NCBI GenBank assembly: GCA_023055505.1
Contig: JALIRH010000023.1
Coordinates: forward strand, 6,640,423 to 6,704,422
DNA from: Callipepla californica brunnescens
Taxonomy: Eukaryota; Chordata; Aves; Galliformes; Odontophoridae
DNA: 64,000 bases
Reading direction: 5' to 3'
Below are positions 22,257-34,700 of this stretch, one piece after another. The position numbers and the translations under genes are program-made. The first letter of the stretch is position 1, and the number at the start of each line of letters is the position of its first letter. Below the pieces are notes generated by a model that saw only the letters and a program-made list of their open reading frames with translations, ran no database searches and was not told the DNA's origin.

Positions 22257-25200
22257 TAACATCAGTTTGCTGTAAGAAAGATAAGCACCTCTGGTAGATG
22301 CCTCCAAATAACTTCTGCGTGGTGATACAATTGATCTTTTCCATAGCTCTGATATAAAGACATGCCAATACTATTTGAGTGGAAGCCTAAATGAGTCAAA
22401 TGTGATTTATTTTTTCTTAAACAAATTCTTTTTTTACACAGGAAATGAATTCAAAATTAACAGAAGGGATTTCTTATTCCAGTAATTGATTGGGAATGTA
22501 GGCTGTTTGAACTATATTTTTAAATTTTAAGTACTTAGCTGTGTTTCTAATTAATTATTTTAATGTCCAGAGAGCACTATCAGTGAATAATAAAATAATG
22601 AAAATAATTTGTCTACTAATTATTAATAAAAATTGCTTGTAGATTATTTATCTAATAATATCTATTTTTGCAGGATGCTTGTGCAATAGAATAAATGGAA
22701 AGGGGGGGATTAAATCAGATCTAATTCTAAGCAATCAATTTGATTCACTAGAAGGAAAAACTCTTAATTGCACTTACTCATTGGATTGTTCAACTCTGTT
22801 CGTAAGTGCCAATCTCTTATATAGTAAGAAATAGTGTGGTGAACAGGGAGGCTGCATGGGAAATAATCTGAAAAATTTTACATTTTCATGTTATGGGAAC
22901 ACAAATACCATTAAAAACTGTAATACTGAGGTGATTTCTAGGAATACGTACTGCATTATTTTCTGAGGCCTCATGTACATATTATTCCTAATTCCACCTG
23001 GAAACCGTGCCATCATATGCAAGAGTTAGAAATCTGTTTTCACTTCTATAGACATCATATTTCCTACATCAACAGGTTATGTAAGAAATTGATACTGTGA
23101 CAAAATTCCTCTAATAGATTATCTTGCCACCTAGCAAGCAAAATGCACTGACATCTGCAAAATCATCCTGCTAGTTTGCTGCTCTTTTCATAGGAGTGAA
23201 AAATAAATTGAAAAAACACCATGAGATTAGTCCCACAGCCTCATTTGGAAGATTACTCTTATGTTTACCTAATTCCTCTGTAACACAACATCTGAATGTT
23301 CAGATGCTGATGGTGGCATGTTGCAATCTAACAAACCAATGAAGGAAAAGAATAAATATCATGCTTTGTCCTGATTTTATGTAAGTAGTACTGCTTTCTG
23401 GTCTATTCAGGGTCAGAGGAGAGGCTTCGCTGACTAGCAATAATGCTTCTTCAGTTTAAATTCATCTACACATCAGTAATAAAGACTACTAGGCTGTCCT
23501 GGAAGGAAGTATGTAAGGATCCCAGCTAGGAACCAGGAAAGAGCACTGCAGTTTTATCAGCTTCTGTGTACAGTATATTCTAGAGTACTTGACAACAGAC
23601 TTTACCATTCGATCTCATTATACTTTTGTCACAGAATTATCTCTAGATCTATCTATGCCCATGACAGGGGAATGGCAGGCCCACAAGTCCACTGGCCTGA
23701 AAAAAAGGGGGTGGAGCGGGAGAATCAACAGCTAACAGATAGTTCACACAACATTTCTGAAGAGCTTCCACTGATTCCTATTCTGAGTGCAGCAAGTATT
23801 TAAGAGATCTGTTCATAGGTCTCTGAAAGCATGATTTTTTCTCCAAGCAGAGGGTTTATTTTTCTTTTACACATACAGTTTCTGAACCCTCTGGAATACT
23901 TCATTCCTTATGTTGTCATAAATGGCACCGGGAAAAGTTGCCTACAAAACCTCTACAAACTGCAGATTCCAAATAATTGTGCAAAAGAAATGATTGTAGT
24001 AGACCTCCTGCCTTGTTCTATCACAAAGGAAGTAGGATATCCTAGACATGTAGATTCATCTTTCAAATATTGACATAAGAATTTTTTTTCACCAAACTTT
24101 TAGAGGAAAAGGTCTGAATATGTATTTCGAAGAGTCAAGTAGTCACTAACATCGGCAGAGAATACAGTGGTTCACTCAGTACACATATGGGAACCAGTTC
24201 TATAAAATAGACTATATGGATACACTGTATACTACATCTATCTCCCTTGCATTTATTTTGTATGTATTACTTTGTATCACTGAAGAGATACACCAATTTT
24301 ACTTATTTTTCTATATTCCGAAATCAGTGCATGACAAAGGCTGACACATACTAAAATTGGAAACAAGAAGTTAGTCACCCAGGTCATATCTTTTAAGTAG
24401 AAAATAGACCTCAGAAATTTTGCACTGTCAATTGAAGCACCTAATGGTAACCGACACGGGGCCATGACAATATTATCTGAAGCTTAATCTGCCTTGCTCA
24501 GTCTGTAGAAGGACAAAGGCCAAATGCCACAGGACAATTACTCTGTTTAGTAACTTCTGTTGAGACTACATTTTCCTTCAATGGAAAACAGATAGCACTG
24601 GAAATGTACACTGGCCTTGTAAAAGTTTCTTGAAACCTTCTCCTCCTTATTGTATAATCCTCAAAGCAACCAATGTCCTGAAGGCTTCTAATACAGTTAG
24701 AGTTCCCAACAGAATTTGGGTTCAGAAGCTCTGATATAAGTCTTTCATACTTAGTGTTCTAACATGCACTTTATTCCAGTAATGGCTGAGATTAGCACCA
24801 TATACCACCCAATAATTCAAAGTATGTCATTCCAAGAGAAGGCATGTGAATGGTGAGGTAGTTTCTGAATTGTACTAGGACTTGCAAGACATGCATATGA
24901 GATGTCATTCTTTGCTATCTGTATTCATATGTTTGTGGGTATAAACGTACTACTAAACACACATTTTAGACTTTTTTTTTTTACATTAAACATTCACATA
25001 ATCATAAATCAATAGGAAATTTAACAGTGGATTTCCTTTCATTCATTCATTCTTTAGAAGTTCATAATTGTCTTCTTTTGCTGACATCTCCCATGTAAAT
25101 ATAATTAGGATTCTCAGTTATTTTTCTGGTGAAGGCCAGGTGTGAGCTGTCATTAGCATCCATGAGGCCTCCAGATTCCTCACTCCTGGTCTGTCTGGAA

Positions 25201-25957
25201 ATACTGAAAAACCATAACAAAACTGATATGTAGAGTTGTCAGTAGTGTACTCTTTTCCTTCAGTAGAGTTCATCAGGAGAATTTTTAACATGGCTGTATC
25301 ATTTTCCTAAAATGTCGTGCAGTCTTTGTCTTTCCCTGTTAGAGACAATGTTCTCGTATTGTTTATCATAAGCTGTCATGGAAAGCTATGCAAATATGTG
25401 GGTAATAGTAAATGCTGACTATAAAATTTATTCTTTTTCCTGCTCATACTTTTAGTAAGATAAAAGTTTGTGCTTTGGAAACCTTGACTTTTGGCAATGC
25501 CTAGCTAATTGTTCGCTTTGCAGCAGATAAGACTCAGTGAATTGTAGCTATATTGAGTAAACCTGGAGAATTTTTCGGATGCTGAATGTAGGATTAGAAA
25601 AATCTGTGTAAGAGTATGAGGATTTCTATTGTTGGATCTCTGGAATAGGAGTCTGCGACTGGTTTTAAGTGCTTGTCACAAACAAATAGCTTTTTCTGTA
25701 CTCCATTTTCTTCAAATCTGAATCAGGAATAAAGACTTTCATTTTCCTTTAAAAACACAGTGCTAATTTTGGTGTATTAGAAGTTTCATGCATTCAGACC
25801 TTTTTCCCAAGTGAGCTACACTATACTTCGTGAAGTTGAAACCACTTCCAGTCACAAGTATGGAATTTATAGTTTGTTCTGACTTCTCTGAATTCCTTTC
25901 TTAGTTCAAAGGAACCACCACCCACTTCTCATGTGTATTTATGGCTACTTTGCATAA
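22257..25957. other. 3.7 kb without a recognised gene or repeat
   Basis: AT-rich. The longest open frames (23831-24073 plus, 24277-24465 minus) carry no motif I know. The TAAT-rich stretch at 22540-22660 is low in C and G. Confidence 0.5.
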
Positions 25958-25962
25958 CCAGA

Positions 25963-26492
25963 TGTCATAGTTTTAAGATTTTTGTTCTTGGTTTTCCAGA
26001 TCATAACATCATGTGAAGCACTGGGAGTTAAAGAGTTAATAGTCCAGTTCTGTAGACTGCTGAATTTCTGGGCACCTGAAAAGAAGATCTACATTGCCCA
26101 GATGACACTGCATTCCTGTTTTCCACTCACAGAGAAAGCTTAAACTGCACACAAGTCCCGAGGCTTCTCTCTTCTGCTGTTCATCTCAGCACTGGAGGTT
26201 ACCTGGCCATTTCACCTTTAGCTTTAGAGTAAGGACTTCAGGTTCATACACTTTCACATTATTTGATTTATTAGCTTCAATTCAAATCATGTTGTATTTT
26301 ACTGTGTTACTGTGCATTCTGATATCTTATTTAGTAAGTTAGCTTTCCTCCTCAGATCATTGCTGCTGCTTTATTTTTGGGCCCATCTCCTGACCCTTTT
26401 CCTTTTTCTCCCTTCCCCTGTCCTGCGGTGTGGTCTGTGAGTCCCCCAGCCTGTCACAGAGCCAGGCCAAACTGATTCATAAATTGTTGACA
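25963..26492 (+). mobile_element. Older solo LTR of the same family, plus orientation
   Basis: It begins TGTCATAGTTTTAAGATTTT and ends ATAAATTGTTGACA, the same ends as the sense strands of the 20.3 and 47.2 kb LTRs. It shares internal blocks with them: ATCATAACATCATG (26000-26013), the AGTAAGTTAGCTTTCCTCCT stretch (26334-26353) and TTTGGGCCCATCTCC near 26378-26392. A 5-bp duplication is likely (CCAGA at 25958-25962 and CCAAA at 26493-26497, one mismatch). It is clearly more diverged than the pair above and shorter (530 bp). No internal retroviral sequence adjoins. Confidence 0.75.
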
Positions 26493-26497
26493 CCAAA

Positions 26498-27503
26498 GTG
26501 GTATAAACAGCAAAATTTCATCTGTGAGCCTTCTCCATTATTAAGCCTACATTCAATTCTCTTTCCTAAATTGGGATTACAGGATTTTTCTGTGATGATC
26601 CCTTAAGTGAACTTCGAATTGAAGAGCCCTGGGATATCTTTATGTGGCATCCATCATCATATACTTATTTTTCTAAGTCTGGTTTATGCTATGTAGCAAT
26701 TTCAAACAAAAAGGTCTACAAATGTGCCCAGTGGGAAATGTCTCTACATTATGTTGATTTGTCCATTGTTTAAAGATACCATTGTGATTTTTCAATGGAC
26801 TAATGAACTAGTTTCACAGGCTTTTTGCTTAAAGCATCTGAGAAAGCAATAATGATAACAGCTTATGTTAGTTACTTGTGCCTCAGACAATTCTCATGGC
26901 ATACCTATCATGAATTCTTATATTTTATGCATGTTCTCAGAGCATGGATGATATATACATTTACAATTTCTGTGAATAAATACAAACAACAAATGGAATG
27001 CATACTTTTCAAATTGAATTTAACTTGTCATGCTGCCTGTCTCTACAGAAAAAGACATCATACAATTACTATTAAATGCAAAAAATATTTTAGGGCGTAA
27101 TGGCAGGATTTTGATAATGGATGATGATGACTCCTACATTAACATGAAAAAGAATAATATACAAATAATTTGGCAGAGAATACTCCCGTACTATGTTTTT
27201 GGAGAGTCTTTTTTGTTTGATTTTTGGCCAAAAAAAAGCATGAATTTGCTTTTTTTTGTCAATTTGAGATTTTGAATCTCATGGAAGTAGAGAAAGACAA
27301 TTGTGAATTTTAAGCTGATGTGCAGATGCTGTTGAAGAGTTGTCTGCTTGTTCTCTTGGTCAATATGTCAAATCTCTGGATGCCATGATACAGAAAAGGG
27401 CAAATTCTTTTCATTTTCTCCCAATACAACAGCTGCTACTATAATAAGGAACCTTGGTTCTGTTGGATGGTTGCCTCCGCTTTGTAGTATACATCTAGCA
27501 GTA
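26498..27503. other. Unique AT-rich DNA
   Basis: Overlapping short open frames at 26825-27100 and 27030-27275 are low-complexity and lysine/isoleucine-rich, with no recognised motif. Confidence 0.5.
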
Positions 27504-27661
27504 CAGAATCACAGAATCACAGAATCACAGAATGAGAGAATCACCAAGGTTGGAAAAGACCTGTAGGATCATCCATTCCAACCATTCACCCATCACCAAG
27601 AGCTCTCACTAAACCATGTCCCTCAACACAACGTCCAAACGTACCTTGAACACCTCCAGGG
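27504..27661 (-). mobile_element. CR1 3' end with three-copy tail repeat
   Basis: ACAGAATC repeats about three times at 27504-27527, followed by a diverged copy. The 3' UTR follows: AATCACCAAGGTTGGAAAAG (27539-27558) and ACCATGTCCCTCAACACAAC (27613-27632). Truncated after CACCTCCAGGGTAAGC. The 8-bp unit is the CR1 priming repeat. Confidence 0.9.
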
Positions 27662-30032
27662 TAAGCAGATGCGGTTATATTAGTATTTACACAGACATAT
27701 CCTTCAGACTAGAAATGGCCAGTAGCTTGGCATAAAGATATGTATACACTCCACTCCCCAAATAACAACAGCTTTTCTCTGCAGTAACCAAGGAAAACCA
27801 AAGAGAGGTACTAGTACTACATCACAAGGAAAATATGTAATCAGTTATTCAGTGTACTGTATTACACCAACAATGCTTAACTTGTCTGAATTTTAATTTG
27901 CTCTTTTCAAGGGCAGCGAGTTTGCTGAGGCTTGGATATCTTTTGCATAACTATAGACAATCTGTGCTTCTTACTGAGGATGCATAACATAATATCAGAA
28001 TGATTGTTTGTTTGTTTTGAGATCTGCACAACATGGATCTGAAGGCAGAAAACTCTCACTTATAGCATAGCTTATAGCAATGTCATCTGGACCAGTGACA
28101 CTGGCACTTCCCTGTGTGAATTACAGATATAGCTCTGTGGTGTGCTAGCTTCTTGCAGTAAATGTTGCTATGAAGATCAGAAAGCATCCAAAGAAAAGCC
28201 CAAACAAAAAGACAAAACAAAACAAAACAAAACAAGAAAAACACATAGAAGGCATTGCTTGTCTTTGATAAAGAACTGGATTACTCTATATAAAAGCAAG
28301 TAATGATATGCAAAAATTGAGAAATCTACAACACCAATCCTACACCATGGAAATAACTGATTTTTTCTCTGAAACTATCTCAAAAAGATACCCCGCTTCT
28401 ATTATTTGATAATGACAGATATATTCTGATCTTTGAACTTTATCATCATAAGGAGATAACTAATTCTCAGTTCTAATATTTACCTACTTTTATAGGTTCC
28501 TTTGATTGACCTGCAATGAAAAGGTCAGCTGAATGTTGAATATTTTAATGCTTAAATGGTATGCTAAATGCCAGATATTTTATCACTGAAATACATGTTT
28601 TTCTTCTAACCAGATGAATATCTGAATAAACATCCCCTACCTTGATGGAAAGAAAAGCTAAACAGTTGGACAAAATTCTTTGAGATAACTGCTTGCTATA
28701 AAGCCAGCATTCAGAGCATCCTGGGTACTCTAAGCAATTGTAGTTACTGATAACAGAGCCACCTCACTGCCTGAAGATAAAAACTAACTTTTCTTTATCA
28801 GAATAAATCATAAGTTTTAGCAGACTCATGAATTAGATTTTGAGAGGATATAAATCAAAGGGATCTTCTTTATGATGTTAACCTTCTTTACAATGCTAAA
28901 CTAGTATATCATAGCAGTATGCTATACAAAATGAATTTTGGAATCCAACTTTTTCTTCTCCTGCCTAGGCTTCTATCTTGCAGTGGTAAGAGCCGTATAC
29001 TATTCAAGCTGAGTTTTGCATCATGACTTATTCTGGAACTTTTTGTACTGACAAAGGGTGAAGGACTGGGTAAGTCACTTTAGCATTACAGGGCTTCTTG
29101 CTGCGTGCTTGCCTTGAGCGCTATTGTTTGTGGTGGTACTAAAGCTATATTTCTCTCTCCCCTTTTATTCAGCCCTCAGAGCACTACAGTAACAACTGAT
29201 TCTAATGAATATCTGTTATATGATCAAGTCAAACCATAGATGGTATAATTTGACTGTTTTGTAGTAGCAGTGTCAAGAGATTTACTATACATTTTTTTTC
29301 AATTTCATGAAACATGAAAGATTATGACAACACTATTAGAAGATGAAATTTAGAATAGGAGAAAGCTGGACTTTAGAAACACAAATTGGACAAAACATGC
29401 TGACAGAAGCTGGAAGATTAATCTTGAGATTGTGCCACATCCTGTAATATGTAATATGTAACTATTTAAATTACTTTGAATTAGTTATTTTTTATTGATA
29501 AGTTGCAGAAGTGTTCATTTTCTTTTATCATTTACACCACAATGTAGATGTTCATAAAAATTTATTGTACTGTACCAAAATTGTACTGTACCTAGACTTG
29601 GAAATCTATAGTTGCCTATTTGTCAGATGATGATGCAGACACCCTATCAAAGAAATCTGGATCACATTATATCAAAATACTTTAAAAACTAAAACTTAAG
29701 GTACTACAGGGAGAAGGAGCTTTGACAATGCACAAGATGCTTTTTTTAGTTATCATATTTTGGTAATGACATCTTTTTGAGGGGCATTTATTAGTGGAGT
29801 ATTTCTTACAAAAAGAGTGGTAGGTATTCATGTTAATGCATGCAAGAATGACTTGGACAGTTAAATGTCAATAACAAATAGTAATTTTTCTAATGCAAAA
29901 CACAGTGTACACATTTGGTACAAAGAAAGGTTGAAGTGAATTAAATACAGGAGAATATAGGGCCATGAAACCCAGAGGCAAGCTATTTCCCTCATATTTA
30001 CTGCTGCTCCCTTTATTATTTTTTTTTTCCTG
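27662..30032. other. Unique AT-rich DNA
   Basis: No gene or repeat family recognised, apart from an (ACAAA)n tract at 28212-28235. Confidence 0.5.
28212..28235 (+). repeat. (ACAAA)n microsatellite
   Basis: Near-perfect 5-bp repeat of about four to five units inside an A-rich stretch. Confidence 0.85.
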
Positions 30033-30505
30033 TCTCGGATTGGAAGGGACTTCAAGGATCACCAAGTTACAACCCTTTGCCACAGGGAGGGTTGTCAGCC
30101 CCTAGATCAAGTACCAGATCAGATCACTTACAGCCTTCTGGTTGTGACCATCCAACCAATTCCTTATCCACTGAATAGTTCACCCTTCAAATCCATATCT
30201 TTTCAATTTATAGATATGGATGTGGTGTAGGACCATTTTAAAGACTTTGTAGAATTCCAGGTGGGTGATATCAGCTGCCTTCCCTTTGTCCACTGATGTC
30301 ACTACTCTATCATAGACAGGCCATCTTCACTGATGACATGCCCTTACTTCCCCTGCGTGTACTTGCCCTTCTTTTCTGCCAGGTTGACCAGCAGGTCCTT
30401 GCCAAGCTATGCTATTTTTCTGCCTCCCCTTCCTTCTTTCTTATTCTGAGGGTTGGAAAGCTCTTGTGCTTTCAGAAAGGCATTTTTAAAGAGCTGCCAG
30501 CTTTG

Positions 30506-30730
30506 TTACATTCCTTTGTTGCTAAGGACTTCTTCCCAAGAGATCTTATTCAATTTCCTAAGCAACCTGAAGTTAGATCTCTTGAATTTCAGCATCCTGA
30601 CTTTACACTTTGCTAGGCCCACATCCCTTGAGATCACAACCTCAATCAGAATGTTGTCTCTGCAGCCTAGGCTGCCTCTGATCTTAATATCTTTACTGCT
30701 CCCTTCCACAGTGGTGGGAATCAGGTCCAA
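30506..30730 (-). pseudogene. CR1 ORF2 endonuclease C-terminal fragment
   Basis: A 74-codon minus frame contains GSLGCRDNILIEVVISRD, then KCKVRMLKFKRSNFRLLRKL and EEVLSNKGM. It matches the usual CR1 order GSLGCSDH(x)xVEF, followed by a RANF-type block and the linker to RT. The SDH of the apurinic endonuclease fold has become RDN here, so the histidine expected at the active site is lost. This points to a dead enzyme. Confidence 0.75.
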
Positions 30731-30863
30731 GAAGGCTTCATCTCTGTTCAGTCCAGTACTTGAACCAGGAAGTTATTGTTAATACGCTTCAGGAATCTTC
30801 TGGAAAGTTTACAGCTCATTGTGTTGTCCTGCCAGCAGCTATCCAGGTGGCTGAAACCCCCCA

Positions 30864-31211
30864 TCAGGATGCGAATTTGTGAGGGTACAAATAGCTGACA
30901 CAGGAAGGACTTGACCACAGGCTACTCTTCAACAGATGGCCGGCAGTATGCCCTGACCACCAGCTGACCTTAATCAGTTCCATCCCTGATTTTAACCCAT
31001 AGGCTCTCCAATTGTTCCTGTTTTTCAGTGGGAGCTCCTTGCAGTCTGACCATTCCTTAACACAGAGTGTAATTTTCCCACCCCTCACACCTTGCCTACC
31101 CCTTCTTTCAGCGGTGGTGTTCCAGTTATGTGAATCATCCCACCATGTTTTTTTGATGGCAATAAGACCAAAACTTTCCAAGTTGTGTGCGTCGGCATAG
31201 AGGCACTTCAT
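30864..31211 (-). pseudogene. CR1 ORF2 endonuclease N-terminal fragment
   Basis: The minus frame opens MKCLYADAHNLESFGLIAI, then TWWDDSHNWNT, GRQGVRGGKITLCVKEW and SDCKELPLKN. These correspond to the start of the APE-type endonuclease of CR1 (LKCLYTNARS, then the ETWWD block and the RQGRRGGGVALYVK block). The segment between ADAH and LESFG is shortened, and the catalytic glutamate in the ET-WWD block reads KT here, which would abolish activity. After about 45 codons the frame drifts out of register. Confidence 0.78.
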
Positions 31212-31345
31212 CTAGACTACCTAAAGAAACCTTCTCTGGGACAAGTCTGGAGTTTTACCCCGCTTATTCCTAGAGTGACAGCACTCCCTGGTTCTTCTCT
31301 GTCACTCAGCAGTACATCAGCAGCTCTAGTTAATTAGCTAAAATC

Positions 31346-31985
31346 CCTTTTATATTTCTTCTCTTTTTTTTTTCCTTTTTTTTTTTTTTTAGTTTTCTTT
31401 AGAATAATTTTTAAAAGATAACTCTTGGGTCTTCAGAAGTAGAATATGGTATCAGGTACCCTAATTGTTGGAAGATGAGATAGAGACTTCTTTAAATCAA
31501 CGAGCCCTTTTTTTTTTTCTTTTCTCCTAGTACATCTAATGATGATCTTGTAGGTAAGCACAAGGAAACCTCACATAGCATTGAATGGCAAACTAGGGAG
31601 TATTTGATGCTTTCAACTCATGTTTTACCAAAACAATGTTAAAAATTCAAACAAGATTTTGTGCTCACACTAGGGGATTCACCATGGATTCTTACATTTC
31701 TGTAAACAGGAGTAACTATTTTTAATGTAGATATAGGGGGCAAAAGAAGTATCATTTAACTAAAACTTTCCTCACAGACAAAGTCTTAGAAGCTGTCTGA
31801 GTTGTTGCCAGTAGCTCCAGAAAGCCTCTCACTATTATATCATTTCAGACTTCCCCTTTGCATTTCTACTGCCTAATAGAATTAAGTGAGCATACTGGGT
31901 GTAAGTAACAAGGTTTTTGCAATGGGATGCTGAAGGGGCAAACTCTGCTGGTGGTAAGAGGCCTTCAAAGAGGCCAAAGGTTGCC
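31346..31985. other. Spacer with T-rich tract
   Basis: T-rich tract at 31362-31391 and another at 31508-31520. No gene recognised. Confidence 0.5.
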
Positions 31986-32985
31986 ACTAGGTACTAGATA
32001 CATAAAGAAAGATGAACCCAAGTGCAAAGCTGATGGCTTCTGTGGGTAATCAAATTTAATAAGGGACAAAACACAACACAGAGAAACGAGGAAAAACGGT
32101 GTGAGAAACAGCCACACCTGCAGACACCAAGCTCAGTGAGGAGCAAAGGGGAAGAAGTTCTTCAGAAGCTGGAGCACAAATTCCCTTACAGTCTCTGGAG
32201 GACTGTGGTGGAGCACGATGTCCCACTGCAGCCTTTAAGGAAAGGCAATGGCAGACAACGAGTTCTAAATTATCCTAAAAAGGATATTAGTACAATTCAT
32301 TTAAAGAAATAAAGATTTATTTACCCATCCCATGGATCAGAGCTTGGCAGACACTTCAAAAGGAGCAATCTCCAGGTAGAGACCCACCCCTTGTGGCAGC
32401 CAGCCCATAAATGAAACATAGGGAGGGGTACCACCAAATAACACAGGGTAATTCCTTCAGCTGCATTCCCAGGTCTGGCTGTGTCCCTTTACCACGTTCT
32501 TAATCATTGGTTCAGTTGACTTAGCAACTTCCAGATAGTAGACTATGGAGAAAACCAGACTGGAATAGACATTTGCACTGCAGCAAGTGAATGGCTCTTG
32601 AAGGAAGCTGCATCTCCCAGAGATGGCCTCCTCTGTCTGAGAGGAAAAGAGTGAGGATAAATGAGTGATAGATAAGAGTGGAAGTGTGACAACAATGCCT
32701 CCTGGTTTCTCATTTCCCTTGAGCCACTTGGCTGGAGAGGAGAAGGAACTGGCCAAGAAGGGAAGATGTTGAGCTTGGAAAAAACTGGGAGGGAGGCTGT
32801 AATACTTCTTCAGGTATTTCCTTTGTTTAATTAAGTTAATGTTCTCCACCTTTGTTTTGTTTGTGATGGCAAGCAACCCACATAATTTTCCAAATTATTT
32901 TTCTTGTCCCATCCTGCTGAGAAGGGGAAGTGAGAGACTGACTGAGCAGACCATGGCAGCTAGCCAATATCTACCTACCATGTCT
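31986..32985 (+). mobile_element. Degraded ERV-like segment: internal 3' part plus LTR end (tentative)
   Basis: At 32100-32245 the DNA holds the GAGAAACAGCCACACCTGCAG and GGAGGACTGTGGTGGAGCA blocks, which I associate with a repeated internal region of avian ERVs. Further on, 32810-32975 resembles an avian LTR 3' end: TTAATTAAGTTAATG, then CTTGTCCCATCCTGCTGAGA (32905-32924) with GGGGAAGTGAGAGACTGACT (32926-32945). Both are in plus orientation. Exact borders, target duplication and family are unknown, and the middle part is unassigned. The minus-strand frame at 32457-32876 has no recognised domain. Confidence 0.4.
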
Positions 32986-33119
32986 GATAATATCAAGTTT
33001 GATTTGGTTTATTTCTAGATTTTTAAATGGTTTCCCAGCCTGAGGAAAAATACTGAATACCTTAGCAATAAAGATAGGTTTTCAAATAAATATGTGCTAA
33101 ACACCATACATTTAAAGAT

Positions 33120-33133
33120 GCACAATATTGTGC
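33120..33133. repeat. 14-bp perfect palindrome
   Basis: GCACAATATTGTGC reads the same on both strands and is followed by two further CAATATTTAT-like copies. Confidence 0.9.
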
Positions 33134-34680
33134 AATATTTATACAATATTTATCTGTGTGTACATATCAAGATTAGGCGGGATTGAAGGCATGGATGGGG
33201 ACAGAGTATTACCAGAACTGCAACACAGTTACTGACCTGCAAAATGTTCAAATGAGGATTTGTTTATTTGTTTATATATTTGTTTATTTTGTTTATGTAT
33301 TTATTCCTCATTTTATAAAAGTATTATTTCAATGCTTAATGCTATGCAGTTACATGTCATGTAAAGAAACCTATGTTTTCTTCTGGACCAGAGTTACCAA
33401 AAATAAAGGGTTTTGAATCACATTTTGTCTTGCACTAGTAGAAGCGAATTACTTTAAATGGCTTAAATGAGACTGCAGAAATGTCATTGGTTAGCACTTC
33501 GTTGTGCAAATAATATTGTTACACAGGAAATCTGGCATGCTTTTTCTAAGCTACACTGATTGTGACAGTTCCCAAGCGTAAAAGCAAGGAAAAAGTAAAC
33601 TAATTCTAAAGAATTAAAATCACTTCATATAGAAGTAAACAAACTATACAAATACTGTTTTTTTTTTTATGTGGTTATTCTCAGCATAGTGTTGGAACTC
33701 CCATGTTAGCAGAAACAATGTCTACAACTAGTTGGTCCTGACAGAAAGTTTATCACACCAGTGTCTGTTACAGAGTAATTATTTTATAATCAGTTCTAAT
33801 AATTTTCCACCGTGGCAGACCATTCCCTTCTTAGTTCACATACTGCACTAGAGTGAGCGGGAGGAGAACAGGGCACTGTTCAGAGAAGGGGGATTGGGTC
33901 CTGCTTGTAGGTGGACATCTATTCTAATTTAATCTCTTCAGCCTTGTATCCATGTGAGCAAATCAGTAGGCACAAAAACAAGTAGGGTAAGCAGATGACA
34001 AACCTGAGAAATACATCTACTAACATTCAAATTGAGAGGACAGGAGGTGGATCTAATTGCAACTTTAATAATTTTAAATATGATTTGGGCATATTCCCTG
34101 ATAAGCAAAAGCAATAAGGTATTTGAACTTGAACTCGGGGGTCCAGTTTTTTCCAGAGCAAATGATATAATTCATTTTGAGGAGTTATTCACTCCCCATG
34201 CTCCCAACTCCCCTTTTGTGGTCTGCTTAGTTTTAAAATACCACGGTGAAAAATACTGCCAAACTTTCAGACATTCTTCTTTATTTTCCCCTCTATATAT
34301 TATGTCAGTCTTTACTCCACGTCTCGTTGCATGTCCAAGGAACTTATATTCCAAAATAACTGTCAGTTTTGAAAATACTGTTGAGTCTTTGAAGCCTCTA
34401 CAGAGTCTTCAAATGTCTTTAGACACTTGAGGGTGTTAACTTCATGATTAGCTGTTGTGATTTAATTGGGGTGGGAACTAGAGAATATCAGCACCTCCAG
34501 GCACAAACGATGACGTTGTGGTGTATGGGAAGCAGCTTGTCACTTGGGGGCAGCAGTGGTAGCCCACACCACTCTGACACTGTAAAGGACTGTAAAGAGA
34601 TCTAACATAGCATATCATGCTACAGATTAGTTTGCAAAAAAACTATAGAAATAAATTCCAGCATCTCATGGACTTGAAGT

Positions 34681-34700
34681 CCACTAAAAATTTTTAGTGG
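34681..34700. repeat. 20-bp perfect palindrome
   Basis: CCACTAAAAATTTTTAGTGG is fully self-complementary with no spacer. It is not inside a recognised mobile element. Confidence 0.95.

Larger units (their letters stand above)
30033..31345 (-). mobile_element. CR1 LINE with endonuclease-domain sequence, internally deleted
   Basis: On the minus strand, in 5' to 3' element order: a non-coding or leader part (31345-31216, including GGGGTAAAACT-type sequence), the start of the endonuclease frame at 31211, downstream endonuclease sequence at 30730-30506, an RT palm segment at about 30330-30100, and a CR1 core TTGGAAGGGACTTCAAGGAT (30040-30059) near the 3' end. The RT fingers and the catalytic FADD-to-thumb part are missing. 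It is the only CR1 in the window that retains the 5' half of ORF2. Confidence 0.75.

Noticed and set aside
27504..27535. Short regular repeats that could suggest a CRISPR-like array
   Set aside because: The 8-bp units have no spacers and are the CR1 3' terminal repeat.
32457..32876. 139-codon minus-strand frame as a host gene
   Set aside because: No domain or splice context was recognised, and it overlaps a probable LTR remnant in the opposite direction.
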